A stretch of DNA of 64,000 bases from Mycobacterium sp. (GTDB taxonomy: Bacteria; Actinomycetota; Actinomycetes; Mycobacteriales; Mycobacteriaceae): NCBI RefSeq assembly GCF_019247635.1, contig NZ_JAFBAR010000104.1:101777-165776 (forward strand), read 5' to 3'. Both the position numbers and the translations under genes were made by a program. This document shows positions 1 through 10,143 of this stretch, piece after piece. How positions within the stretch are numbered: position 1 is the first letter of the stretch; the number at the start of each line of letters is the position of its first letter. The notes beneath the pieces are model-generated. The model was not told the origin of the DNA. It did not search any database and was given only the letters and a program-made list of their open reading frames with translations.

Positions 1-1
1 G

Positions 2-2198
2 CCAGGGGCCCCGCGACCCGGCGGTGCTTCGCCGGGCAGCATGCCGCCCCGCCCGGGCGGGGCGGGTGGGCCCCGCCCGCCGCGCACCGGCGCGCCCCGA
101 CCCGGCGGCGCCCGTCCCGGTGGACCCGGTGGTGGTCGCCCCGACGGCGGCGGCGGTAATTACCGCGGCGGTGGCGGTGGCGGTGGCGGCGTCGGTGCCG
201 CGCCCGGCACTTCCGGAGGTTTCCGCGGCCGTCCCGGCGGCGGTGGCCCCGGTGGCGGCGGTGGTGGCCGTCCCGGTCAACGTGGCGGCGCGGCCGGCGC
301 GTTCGGACGTCCCGGTGGCGCCCCGCGGCGCGGCCGCAAGTCCAAGCGGCAGAAGCGCCAGGAATACGACTCGATGCAGGCTCCAGTCGTCGGTGGCGTG
401 CGGTTGCCGCATGGCAACGGCGAAACCATCCGGCTGGCGCGCGGCGCGTCGTTGAGCGACTTCGCCGAGAAGATCGATGCCAACCCCGCGGCGCTGGTTC
501 AGGCGTTGTTCAATCTCGGTGAGATGGTTACGGCCACCCAGTCGGTCGGCGACGAGACGCTCGAACTGCTGGGCAGCGAGATGAACTACAACGTCCAGGT
601 CGTCAGCCCCGAGGACGAAGACCGCGAGCTGCTGGAGTCCTTTGACCTGACCTACGGCGAAGACGAAGGCGACGAGGCCGATCTGCAGACCCGTCCGCCG
701 GTCGTGACCGTGATGGGCCACGTCGACCACGGTAAGACCCGCCTCCTCGACACCATCCGCCAGGCCAACGTCCGCGAGGCCGAGGCCGGCGGCATCACCC
801 AGCACATCGGTGCCTACCAGGTCGGGGTCGCCCTCGACGGCAACGAGCGGTTGATCACCTTCATCGACACCCCCGGTCACGAGGCGTTCACCGCCATGCG
901 TGCCCGCGGTGCCAAGGCCACCGACATCGCCATCCTGGTGGTGGCGGCCGACGACGGCGTGATGCCGCAGACCGTTGAGGCGATCAACCACGCGCAGGCC
1001 GCCGATGTGCCGATCGTGGTGGCGGTCAACAAGATCGACAAGGAAGGCGCCGACCCAGCCAAAATCCGCGGCCAGCTCACCGAATACGGTTTGGTGGCAG
1101 AGGATTTCGGTGGTGACACGATGTTCGTCGACATCTCGGCGAAGGTGGGCACCAATATCGAAGCGCTGGAAGAGGCGGTGCTGCTGACCGCCGACGCCGC
1201 CCTGGACCTGCGGGCCAACCCCGACATGGAGGCCCAGGGGGTGGCGATCGAGGCGCACCTGGACCGCGGTCGCGGTCCGGTGGCCACCGTGCTGGTGCAG
1301 CGCGGCACGCTACGGGTCGGCGACTCGGTGGTCGCCGGTGACGCGTACGGCCGCGTCCGGCGCATGGTCGACGAACACGGCGAGGACATCGAGGAGGCGC
1401 TGCCGTCGCGTCCGGTGCAGGTCATCGGGTTCACGTCGGTGCCCGGCGCCGGTGACAACTTCCTCGTCGTCGACGAGGACCGCATCGCCCGTCAGATCGC
1501 GGACCGGCGCAGCGCACGCAAGCGCAACGCCCTGGCCGCGCGCTCCCGCAAGCGGATCAGCCTCGAGGACCTGGACTCGGCGCTGAAGGAAACCAGCCAG
1601 CTCAACCTGATCCTCAAGGGCGACAACGCCGGTACCGTCGAGGCCCTGGAAGAGGCCCTGATGGGCATTCAGGTCGACGACGAGGTGGCGCTGCGCGTCA
1701 TCGACCGCGGCGTCGGCGGCATCACCGAGACCAACGTCAACCTCGCGTCGGCCTCGGACGCGATCATCATCGGCTTCAACGTGCGCGCCGAGGGCAAGGC
1801 CACCGAGCTGGCCAACCGTGAAGGTGTCGAGATCCGCTACTACTCGGTCATCTACCAGGCGATCGACGAGATCGAGAAGGCCCTGCGCGGCATGCTCAAG
1901 CCGATTTACGAGGAGAACCAGCTGGGCCGCGCCGAGATCCGGGCGTTGTTCCGCTCCTCGAAGGTCGGCCTGATCGCCGGGTGCCTGGTCACTTCCGGCG
2001 TGATCCGCCGCAACGCCAAGGCCCGGCTGCTCCGCGACAACATCGTGGTCACCGAGAACCTCAGCATCGCGTCGCTGCGACGGGAGAAGGACGACGTGAC
2101 CGAGGTGCGCGACGGCTACGAATGCGGTCTCACGCTGGGCTACTCGGACATCAAGGAGGGCGACGTCATCGAGTCCTACGAGCTGGTCGAGAAGCAGC

Positions 2199-2206
<8 letters not shown>
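2..2206 (+). CDS. infB: Translation initiation factor IF-2 (5' end outside window)
   Basis: GTPase that positions initiator fMet-tRNA on the 30S subunit and promotes 50S joining in the cytoplasm. The reading frame is already open at base 2, so the N-terminus lies upstream; about 735 residues are visible against roughly 900 in mycobacteria. The visible part begins with a glycine/proline/arginine-rich low-complexity stretch (bases 1-330). It continues with the IF2 N-domain and the G domain: GHVDHGKT near base 715, DTPGHEAF near 867, NKID near 1028. The beta-barrel and C-terminal initiator-tRNA domains follow. It overlaps rbfA by 8 bases, implying coupled translation. The family call is certain; only the 5' boundary is unknown. 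Confidence 0.97.
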
Positions 2207-3687
<1,481 letters not shown>

Positions 3688-3704
3688 CGCCGGGCAGATC
3701 GGGG

Positions 3705-3782
3705 ACGCCGGTGCTGCCGAAGTTGTTCACCTCGGATCGGTCGGTGCTCGCCGCGTTGCTGGGCGGTCCCGCAGCGGTGTGA
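3705..3782 (+). pseudogene. Possible remnant of a dinF (MATE efflux) gene
   Basis: Between nrnA and ugpA, where M. tuberculosis carries dinF as I recall, only 141 bases remain. In the +3 frame they read TPVLPKLFTSDRSVLAALLG and then a stop. This resembles the loop VLPxLFTxDRSVLAA near the C-terminal part of actinobacterial DinF proteins, recalled rather than searched. No transmembrane segments or other DinF parts are present. I infer that almost the whole gene was deleted. Confidence 0.4.
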
Positions 3783-3816
3783 CCCGGCGCACCGGGTGCC
3801 GCCGAGGTAGCGCCGT

Positions 3817-3822
3817 TACACT
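3817..3822 (+). promoter_or_regulatory. -10 element (TACACT) of a probable leaderless ugpA mRNA
   Basis: TACACT fits the mycobacterial TANNNT consensus and ends 6 bases before the ugpA ATG. Transcription would start at or next to the A of the start codon. There is no Shine-Dalgarno sequence before the ATG. Confidence 0.55.
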
Positions 3823-3828
3823 TCGCCG

Positions 3829-4725
3829 ATGACGACGCAGCGCACGCGGCATCGCTCGTGGCGGGACCGCGCGCTGTTCGTCGTCCTAGTGGGACCCAAC
3901 GCGGCGCTGCTGCTGGTGTTCATCTACCGCCCGCTGGCCGACAACATACGCCTGTCGTTCTTCGACTGGAATATCTCCGACCGCACGGCCCAATTCGTCG
4001 GATTGTCCAACTACGCAGAGTGGTTGACCCGTTCGGACACTCGCCAGATCGTGCTCAACACGGTGGTGTTCACCGCGGCGGCGGTAATCGGCTCGATGGT
4101 GTTGGGGTTGATTCTGGCTTTGCTGCTCGATCAGCCGCTGCGCGGCCGGAACCTGGTGCGCTCGACCGTGTTCGCGCCATTTGTCGTCTCCGGCGCCGCC
4201 GTGGGGCTGGCCGCCCAGTTCGTCTTCGACCCCCATTTCGGTCTGGTGCATGACGTGTTGGGGCGCATTGGAGTTGGCGTGCCTGACTTCTACCAGGACC
4301 CGCACTGGGCGATGTTCATGGTGACCGTCACCTACATCTGGAAAAACCTCGGCTACACCTTCGTTATCTACCTGGCCGCGCTGCAAGGTGTCCGGCGAGA
4401 TCTGTTGGAGGCGGCCGAAATCGACGGTGCCGGCCGCTGGGTCACGTTCCGTCGTGTGCTGTTCCCCCAGCTGCGTCCGACCACCTTCTTCCTGTCCATC
4501 ACGGTGCTGATCAACTCGTTGCAGGTGTTCGACGTCATCAACGTGATGACCCGGGGCGGCCCGCTGGGCACCGGCACCACCACCATGGTGTACCAGGTTT
4601 ATCTGGAGACCTTCAGGAATTTTCGGGCCGGCTACGGCGCCACCGTTGCCACGGTCATGTTCCTGGTCCTGCTCGCCGTCACGTACTACCAGGTCCGGGT
4701 GATGGATCGAGGGCAGCACGAGTGA
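3829..4725 (+). CDS. ugpA: ABC importer permease UgpA
   Basis: One of two inner-membrane subunits of the glycerophosphodiester importer; the M. tuberculosis UgpABCE system takes up glycerophosphocholine. The 298-residue protein has six predicted membrane helices and the permease coupling loop EAAEIDGAGRW (about residue 197 onward), which docks with the ATPase. It heads the ugpAEBC operon, its stop overlapping the ugpE start by 4 bases. The start is supported by the -10 hexamer 6 bases upstream. Confidence 0.95.
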   Translation: MTTQRTRHRSWRDRALFVVLVGPNAALLLVFIYRPLADNIRLSFFDWNISDRTAQFVGLSNYAEWLTRSDTRQIVLNTVVFTAAAVIGSMVLGLILALLLDQPLRGRNLVRSTVFAPFVVSGAAVGLAAQFVFDPHFGLVHDVLGRIGVGVPDFYQDPHWAMFMVTVTYIWKNLGYTFVIYLAALQGVRRDLLEAAEIDGAGRWVTFRRVLFPQLRPTTFFLSITVLINSLQVFDVINVMTRGGPLGTGTTTMVYQVYLETFRNFRAGYGATVATVMFLVLLAVTYYQVRVMDRGQHE

Positions 4726-5558
4726 CCGCGGATCTGCGGCGCAAGACCGCCCGGCTGCTCGGCTATGCGGCGATGGCGTTGGTCGTCGCGCTGATCGCCG
4801 GGCCGCTGATATTCGTCTTCTTCACGTCCTTCAAGGCTCAGCCCGACATCTATTCGCAGCCGACCACCTGGTGGCCGCCACGCTGGCACCCGCAGAACTA
4901 CCGAACGGCCACCGAGCAGATTCCGTTCTGGACGTTCTTGCGCAACTCGGTGATCATCACGTCGCTGCTGGCATCCGTGAAGTTCATCCTCGGTGTGCTC
5001 AGTGCGTTCGGCTTGGTTTTCTTGGAGTTTCCGGGTAAGAACGCGGTGTTCCTACTGATCATCGCCGCGCTGATGGTGCCCAACCAGATCACCGTGATCT
5101 CCAACTACGCGCTGATTTCGCAAGTGGGCCTGCGCAATACATTTCCGGGCATCATCCTGCCCCTAGCTGGTGTCGCGTTCGGAACGTTCTTGATGCGCAA
5201 CCACTTTCTGTCGCTGCCCGCCGAGGTCATCGAAGCCGCCGAGATGGACGGCGCGCGGTGGTGGCAGTTGTTGGTGCGGGTGGTGTTGCCGATGTCGGGT
5301 CCCACCATGGTGGCCTTCGGCATCATCACGGTGGTCAACGAATGGAACGAGTACCTCTGGCCGTTCCTGATGTCCGACGACGAATCGGTGGCGCCGTTAC
5401 CGGTGGGACTGACCTTCCTGCAACAAGCCGAGGGCGTGACGAACTGGGGCCCGGTTATGGCCGTGACGCTGCTCGCGATGCTGCCGATTCTGCTCATCTT
5501 CATTGTCTTGCAACGACAGATGATCAAGGGTCTCACCTCCGGTGCGGTCAAGGGTTAG
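4722..5558 (+). CDS. ugpE: ABC importer permease UgpE
   Basis: Second permease of the Ugp importer, pairing with UgpA across the membrane. 278 residues with six hydrophobic helices and the MalG-type coupling loop EAAEMDGARWW near residue 170. The GTG start overlaps the ugpA stop (GTGA), typical of translational coupling. Six bases separate it from ugpB. Length and motif are normal for the family. Confidence 0.95.
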   Translation: MTADLRRKTARLLGYAAMALVVALIAGPLIFVFFTSFKAQPDIYSQPTTWWPPRWHPQNYRTATEQIPFWTFLRNSVIITSLLASVKFILGVLSAFGLVFLEFPGKNAVFLLIIAALMVPNQITVISNYALISQVGLRNTFPGIILPLAGVAFGTFLMRNHFLSLPAEVIEAAEMDGARWWQLLVRVVLPMSGPTMVAFGIITVVNEWNEYLWPFLMSDDESVAPLPVGLTFLQQAEGVTNWGPVMAVTLLAMLPILLIFIVLQRQMIKGLTSGAVKG

Positions 5559-5564
5559 CCCGCC

Positions 5565-6866
5565 ATGAACGCCGTGACCCGGAGAGAGTTCCTGGCCCTG
5601 GCCGCAACCGCCGGGGTGAGCGCCGGCTGCGCGGGGATGGGCGGCAGTGTCCCGGTGAAGTCGGGATCCGGGCCGATCGCGTTTTGGTCCAATCATCCCG
5701 GCCAATCCAGTTCGGTGGAAAAGGACCTCATCGCTCGATTCCAGAGCCAGTTTCCCGATTTGCCGGTCAAGCTGATCGACGCCGGCAAGGACTACGACGA
5801 GGTGGCGCAGAAGTTCAATGCGGCGCTGATCGGAGCCGATGTGCCCGACGTCGTTGTGCTGGACGACATTTGGTGGTTCCACTTCGCCCTGTCGGGTGTC
5901 ATCGCGCCGCTGGATGACCTCTTCGCCGAAGTCGGGGTGGACACAACGGATTACGTTGACTCGCTGCTGGCCGACTATGAGTTCAACGGCCGGCATTTCG
6001 CGCTGCCCTACGCCCGCTCCACGCCGCTGTTCTACTACAACAAAGAGGCGTGGGCGCGGGCCGGCCTGCCGGACCGCGGACCGAAGTCGTGGCAGGAGTT
6101 CGACGAATGGGGACCTGCGCTGCAGCGCGTCGTCGGCAGTGGGAGATGGGCACACGGCTGGGGCAATGCCGAACTGATCTCCTGGACGTTCGAGGGACCG
6201 AACTGGGCATTCGGCGGCGCCTACTCCGACAAATGGACGTTGAAGTTCACCGACCCGGCCACCGTCACGGCCGGCAACTTTCTGCGGGATTCCATCCATC
6301 GCCAGCGGTATGCCGCGGTTGCGCACGATGTCGCCAACGAGTTCGCCACCGGCATCTTGGCGTCCACGGTCGCATCCACCGGCGCCCTGGTTGGCATCAC
6401 CGCGACCGCCAGATTCGACTTCGGGGCCGCACCGCTGCCCATGGGCGCGGACGGAGTCCCCGGCTGCCCGACCGGTGGGGCTGGCCTGGCGATTCCCGCC
6501 AATCTCTCAGAAGAGCGAAAGCTCAACGCGCTCAAGTTCATCAGCTTCGTCACCAACCCGGCCAACACGGCGTATTTCAGCCAGCGCACCGGCTATCTGG
6601 CGGTGCGAAAGTCGGCCGTCGACGATCCGAGCGAACAGCTGTACCTCGCCGACAATCCGCGCGCCCGAGTGGCCCTCGACCAACTTCCGCACACCCGACC
6701 GCAGGATTACGCGCGCGCCTTCTTGCCCGGCGGTGACCGCATCATTTCCGCGGGCCTGGAATCCATCGGACTGAAGGGATCCGACGTGAGCGCAACGTTT
6801 ACCGATATCAACGATCAGCTGCGGGTCATCCTCGACCGGCAAATCAAGCGGAAGCTGCCGAGTTAA
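5565..6866 (+). CDS. ugpB: Substrate-binding lipoprotein UgpB
   Basis: Periplasm-facing solute receptor of the Ugp importer, expected to bind glycerophosphocholine or related glycerophosphodiesters. The 433-residue product opens with a twin-arginine-like signal (TRREFLALAA, residues 5-14) and a lipobox ending in Cys22 (SAGC), so it is probably a Tat-exported lipoprotein. The rest is a family 1 extracellular binding fold. It lies between ugpE and ugpC with gaps of only 6 and 4 bases. Confidence 0.94.
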   Translation: MNAVTRREFLALAATAGVSAGCAGMGGSVPVKSGSGPIAFWSNHPGQSSSVEKDLIARFQSQFPDLPVKLIDAGKDYDEVAQKFNAALIGADVPDVVVLDDIWWFHFALSGVIAPLDDLFAEVGVDTTDYVDSLLADYEFNGRHFALPYARSTPLFYYNKEAWARAGLPDRGPKSWQEFDEWGPALQRVVGSGRWAHGWGNAELISWTFEGPNWAFGGAYSDKWTLKFTDPATVTAGNFLRDSIHRQRYAAVAHDVANEFATGILASTVASTGALVGITATARFDFGAAPLPMGADGVPGCPTGGAGLAIPANLSEERKLNALKFISFVTNPANTAYFSQRTGYLAVRKSAVDDPSEQLYLADNPRARVALDQLPHTRPQDYARAFLPGGDRIISAGLESIGLKGSDVSATFTDINDQLRVILDRQIKRKLPS

Positions 6867-6870
6867 CGCC

Positions 6871-7959
6871 ATGGCCACAGTGCGTTATTCCACGGTCACC
6901 CACCGCTATCCTGGCGCTGAGACGCCGTCCGTGCACAACTTGGACCTCGACATCGACGACGGCGAATTCCTGGTGCTCGTCGGGCCGTCCGGTTGTGGCA
7001 AGTCCACCACGCTACGCATGCTGGCCGGACTGGAATCCGTTGCCAGCGGCCATATCACGATAGATGACGTGGATGTGACCAGGCTGCCGCCACGGGCGCG
7101 CGACGTCGCGATGGTGTTCCAGAACTATGCGCTCTACCCGAATATGACTGTGGCGCAGAACATGGGGTTTGCGTTGCGCAACGCCGGCATGCCACGCGCG
7201 GACACCAGGCAACGCGTGCTCGAGGTCGCCGACATGCTGGAACTGACTGAGCTGCTTGATCGTAGGCCTTCGAAGCTGTCCGGTGGCCAGCGGCAGCGCG
7301 TGGCGATGGGACGTGCGATCGTGCGCCGGCCCCAGGTGTTCTGCATGGACGAGCCGCTGTCGAATCTGGACGCCAAGCTGCGGGTGAGCACCCGGTCGCA
7401 GATCTCTGGACTACAGCGTCAACTGGGCACCACCACCGTCTACGTGACCCACGACCAGGTCGAGGCGATGACAATGGGTGACCGAGTCGCTGTGCTCAAA
7501 GATGGTGTGCTGCAACAGGTTGACACGCCAAGAGTGCTTTATGACGACCCGGTGAACACGTTTGTGGCGACCTTCATCGGGGCGCCGGCGATGAACCTCA
7601 TCGATGCCACTGTCGCCAACGGGGTGGTGAAATCGCCCGATCTCGCGATACCGGTTCCGCGTGCCGCCGTCGACCACAACCGGATAGTCGTCGGCGTCCG
7701 GCCGGAGTCGTGGGACGTCGCCTCGGCGGGCACCCCGGGAGCCTTGAGGGTGCGGGTCGAATTGGTGGAGGAGCTCGGCTTCGAATCCTTTGTCTACGCA
7801 AGCCCCGTCGAGCATCAGGGTTGGTCCTCGCGCGCACAACGCCTCGTATTCCGGACGGATCGCCGCACCGCGGTGCGTATGGGCGAATCGTTGGCGATCG
7901 TGCCGCACTGGCGCGAGGTGTGTTTCTTCGACAGCCGCAGCGAGGCGAGGATCGTTTAA
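6871..7959 (+). CDS. ugpC: ABC importer ATPase UgpC
   Basis: Cytoplasmic ATPase energising UgpAE. 362 residues: Walker A GPSGCGKST (38-46), Q-loop, signature LSGGQRQR, Walker B VFCMDEPLSNLDAK and the switch histidine in VTHDQVEA. A C-terminal TOBE/regulatory domain starts near residue 240. It is the last gene of the ugp operon, four bases after ugpB. Family ATPases can energise several sugar importers, but the operon context fixes this one to Ugp. Confidence 0.95.
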   Translation: MATVRYSTVTHRYPGAETPSVHNLDLDIDDGEFLVLVGPSGCGKSTTLRMLAGLESVASGHITIDDVDVTRLPPRARDVAMVFQNYALYPNMTVAQNMGFALRNAGMPRADTRQRVLEVADMLELTELLDRRPSKLSGGQRQRVAMGRAIVRRPQVFCMDEPLSNLDAKLRVSTRSQISGLQRQLGTTTVYVTHDQVEAMTMGDRVAVLKDGVLQQVDTPRVLYDDPVNTFVATFIGAPAMNLIDATVANGVVKSPDLAIPVPRAAVDHNRIVVGVRPESWDVASAGTPGALRVRVELVEELGFESFVYASPVEHQGWSSRAQRLVFRTDRRTAVRMGESLAIVPHWREVCFFDSRSEARIV

Positions 7960-8024
7960 CACACCTGAGCGTTCACGCTGCGGTCTCGTCGATTACGCAG
8001 ACCCCCTCCCTGCGCAGCGACTGA

Positions 8025-8444
8025 TCACCGCCCGCTCGATAGGGTGTCCAACCACATGCTTGCTGATATGCCATAAGTCACGATGACAACTCCCAGGCCC
8101 AGCGCCGGCCATATCCACCGCGATGACCGCCGCTTAGCCGCCACGAGGGTCCCGATACCGGCCACTAGCAGAGCGACGACGATGCCGCCCCCCAGAATGG
8201 CGACCTCGGTATGGGTCTGGTGGTCGAACCGGTGAACCCTTTCAGTGTCGCAGTCTGCGGCCTCGGTGCAGTTCAGGCCCGCCCGCACCACCATCACCGC
8301 CGCGAACACGACCGCCGCCGCGCTCATCACCAACTGGGCGACGAACAGCGCCACAGTAGCCCTGACATCTTTTCTATTCCGCGCTGGTGGTGGTTGCGGC
8401 TGCCAGGGGCCGGGTTGCCAGGAAGCGGGGTGGTGCGGGTACAC
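8025..8444 (-). CDS. Small three-helix membrane protein of unknown function
   Basis: I do not recognise the family. With the GTG at 8444 the product has about 139 residues. A proline-rich cytoplasmic-type N-terminus (about 22 residues) is followed by three hydrophobic segments near residues 30-55, 80-105 and 115-135. A short loop with two cysteines (LNCTEAADCD) lies between helices 1 and 2. The longer ATG-initiated frame would overlap echA16, so I prefer the GTG lying 4 bases after the echA16 stop, which suggests co-transcription with echA16. Confidence 0.7.
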   Translation of the reverse strand: MYPHHPASWQPGPWQPQPPPARNRKDVRATVALFVAQLVMSAAAVVFAAVMVVRAGLNCTEAADCDTERVHRFDHQTHTEVAILGGGIVVALLVAGIGTLVAAKRRSSRWIWPALGLGVVIVTYGISASMWLDTLSSGR

Positions 8445-8448
8445 CTGG

Positions 8449-9198
8449 TCAGCGCACCTGGGACCGTCCGCGCTGCAGCACGGCCTCGCGGTTGGCGGCG
8501 ATGTCGTCGCCGCTGGTGCCAAATTGCCTGGCCGCCATGGCTTCTAACCACAGTCCCGCGCTGGTCTGCGTGTCGTCGATCCGGTGGTAGGACGCCAGCA
8601 GTGCCCGCACCGCGCTCTGGTTGTTGCCGACGATGGACGCCGCCACGCCGCGCGCCGTAGTGAGCAGCTGATCGTGCGGCACCACCTCGGTGACGAGGCC
8701 CCCGCGTAGCGCGTCGGCAGCGGACAGGTAGTCCCCGGTCATGCTCATCCGCCGGGCCAGGCCCACGCCGACCTTCTGCGGCAGCCGCACGCTGAGCCCC
8801 CAGGTGGGCAGCAGGCCCACGCGGGCGTGGGTGTCGGCGAACCGCGCCTGCTCGGAGGCGATCACGATGTCGCAGTACAGGACCAGCTCCAGCCCACCGG
8901 TGACCGCCGCGCCGTTGACCGCGCCGATCACCGGTTTGGTCATCGCCGGCCAACGGGGCGAGATGTCCGGCAGCGCGGTCTGCCCGCCCAACTCCTTGAG
9001 GTCCAGTCCCGCACAGAACACGGGATCGGTGCCGGTGACGATGACGACGTCGACGCTGGAGTCGGTCTCGGCGTCGGCCAGCGCACCGAAGAACTGATCC
9101 CGCAGCGCCGCGGACAGCGCGTTGCGTGACTGCGGCCGGTTGAGAGTCAGGGTGCGGACCCGCTCGGTGGTGTCGATCAGCAGGACGTCGTCGGTCAT
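8449..9198 (-). CDS. echA16: Enoyl-CoA hydratase/isomerase family protein EchA16
   Basis: Crotonase-fold enzyme expected to hydrate or isomerise a 2-enoyl-CoA. 249 residues with the oxyanion-hole segments PVFCAGLDLKEL and NGAAVTGGLELVLYCD; the ADTHARVGLLPTWG region matches the mycobacterial EchA16 type. I chose the ATG at 9198 over one at 9207 because a TACGGT -10 hexamer ends 7 bases upstream and the recalled M. tuberculosis protein starts MTDD. It is followed after 4 bases by the small membrane protein gene. The substrate is unknown. Confidence 0.88.
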   Translation of the reverse strand: MTDDVLLIDTTERVRTLTLNRPQSRNALSAALRDQFFGALADAETDSSVDVVIVTGTDPVFCAGLDLKELGGQTALPDISPRWPAMTKPVIGAVNGAAVTGGLELVLYCDIVIASEQARFADTHARVGLLPTWGLSVRLPQKVGVGLARRMSMTGDYLSAADALRGGLVTEVVPHDQLLTTARGVAASIVGNNQSAVRALLASYHRIDDTQTSAGLWLEAMAARQFGTSGDDIAANREAVLQRGRSQVR

Positions 9199-9205
9199 GG
9201 GTTTC

Positions 9206-9211
9206 ACCGTA
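9206..9211 (-). promoter_or_regulatory. -10 element (TACGGT) upstream of echA16
   Basis: On the minus strand TACGGT lies 7 bases before the echA16 ATG, giving a probable leaderless transcript and deciding between two candidate ATG codons. Confidence 0.5.
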
Positions 9212-9220
9212 GTTACGGCC

Positions 9221-9284
9221 GCGCGAGCAGACGCAAATGCCCCGCGACACGCCGGTCACGAGGGGTGTTTGCGTCTGCTCGCGC
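9221..9284. repeat. Palindromic element between divergent echA16 and DUF2277 genes
   Basis: Perfect inverted repeat with 17-base arms, GCGCGAGCAGACGCAAA at 9221-9237 and its complement at 9268-9284, with a 30-base loop. It sits between two divergent -10 elements, so it is not placed as a terminator. It looks like a dispersed mycobacterial intergenic palindrome. Confidence 0.75.
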
Positions 9285-9309
9285 CGGGCGCGGGAGGCGA
9301 CGCCGCGGT

Positions 9310-9315
9310 TATCGT
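9310..9315 (+). promoter_or_regulatory. -10 element (TATCGT) of the DUF2277 gene
   Basis: TATCGT ends 7 bases before the ATG at 9323, consistent with a leaderless transcript of the DUF2277-DUF1802 pair. Confidence 0.45.
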
Positions 9316-9322
9316 TGACGGC

Positions 9323-9598
9323 ATGTGTCGCAACATCACCGAACTGCGCGGGTTGGAGCCGCCGGCCACGGCTGAGGAGATCGCGGCGGCGTCGCGCCAG
9401 TATGTGCGCAAGGTCAGCGGCGTCGTCCACCCGTCAGCCGCCAATGCCGAGGCGTTCGAAGCCGCGGTCGCGGAGGTCACTGCCACGACCAGGCGGCTGT
9501 TGGAGGCTTTGCCACCACGCCGACAGCCGCCGAAGAGCATCCCGCCGCTGCGCCGGCCGGAAGTGCTCGCCCGGCTGGGCTCGGCAGGTTCGCAATGA
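9323..9598 (+). CDS. DUF2277 family protein
   Basis: Short soluble protein of 91 residues with the family opening MCRNITELRGLEPPATAEEI and a C-terminal basic, proline-rich stretch. DUF2277 proteins are helical, have no established role and occur widely in actinobacteria. The frame extends upstream, but the ATG at 9323 matches the conserved family start and has a -10 hexamer 7 bases before it. Its stop overlaps the next ATG (ATGA), so the two are probably translated together. Confidence 0.85.
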   Translation: MCRNITELRGLEPPATAEEIAAASRQYVRKVSGVVHPSAANAEAFEAAVAEVTATTRRLLEALPPRRQPPKSIPPLRRPEVLARLGSAGSQ

Positions 9599-10143
9599 CG
9601 CAACCCGCGCTCAAGGAGTGGGGCGCGGCCGTGCACGGCCTGCTGGACGGTCGCCAAACCGTATTGCTGCGCAAGGGCGGCATCGGAGAAAAACGCTTCG
9701 AGGTGGCCGCTCACGAGTTCCTGTTGTTCCCGACGGTCGCGCACAGCCACGCCGAGCGGGTCCGACCCGAACACCGCGACCTGCTGACGGCGGCGGCCGG
9801 CGATAGCACCGACGAGCACGTGCTGGTGCGCGCCGCTGCGAAAGTTGTTGCGGCACTGCCCGTTAACCGGCCAGAAGCGCTCGAAGAGATCGAAGAACTG
9901 CACATTTGGACCGCCGACTCGGTGCGCTGCGACCGGCTCGACTTCCGGCCCAAACACAAACTGGCCGTGTTGGTGGTCCAGGCCATGCCGCTGGCGGAGC
10001 CGGTTCGGTTGACCCGAACCCCGGAGTACGCGGGCTGCACCAGTTGGGTGCAGCTGCCCGTGCGGCCGGCCCTGGGGACGCCGGTACACGATAACTCGGC
10101 GTTGACCGAGGTTGCCGCCCGGGTCCGCGAGGCCGTCGGCTAA
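9595..10143 (+). CDS. DUF1802 family protein
   Basis: 182-residue soluble protein with features I associate with DUF1802: an N-terminal LKEWGAAVHGLLDGRQTVLL, then LLRKGGI and HEFLLFPT, and a C-terminal half with PKHKLAVLVV and TPEYAGCTSWVQL. The function is unknown. It overlaps the DUF2277 gene by 4 bases. Its stop overlaps the stop of the convergent CocE-type hydrolase gene by 4 bases, leaving no room for a terminator. Confidence 0.8.
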   Translation: MTQPALKEWGAAVHGLLDGRQTVLLRKGGIGEKRFEVAAHEFLLFPTVAHSHAERVRPEHRDLLTAAAGDSTDEHVLVRAAAKVVAALPVNRPEALEEIEELHIWTADSVRCDRLDFRPKHKLAVLVVQAMPLAEPVRLTRTPEYAGCTSWVQLPVRPALGTPVHDNSALTEVAARVREAVG

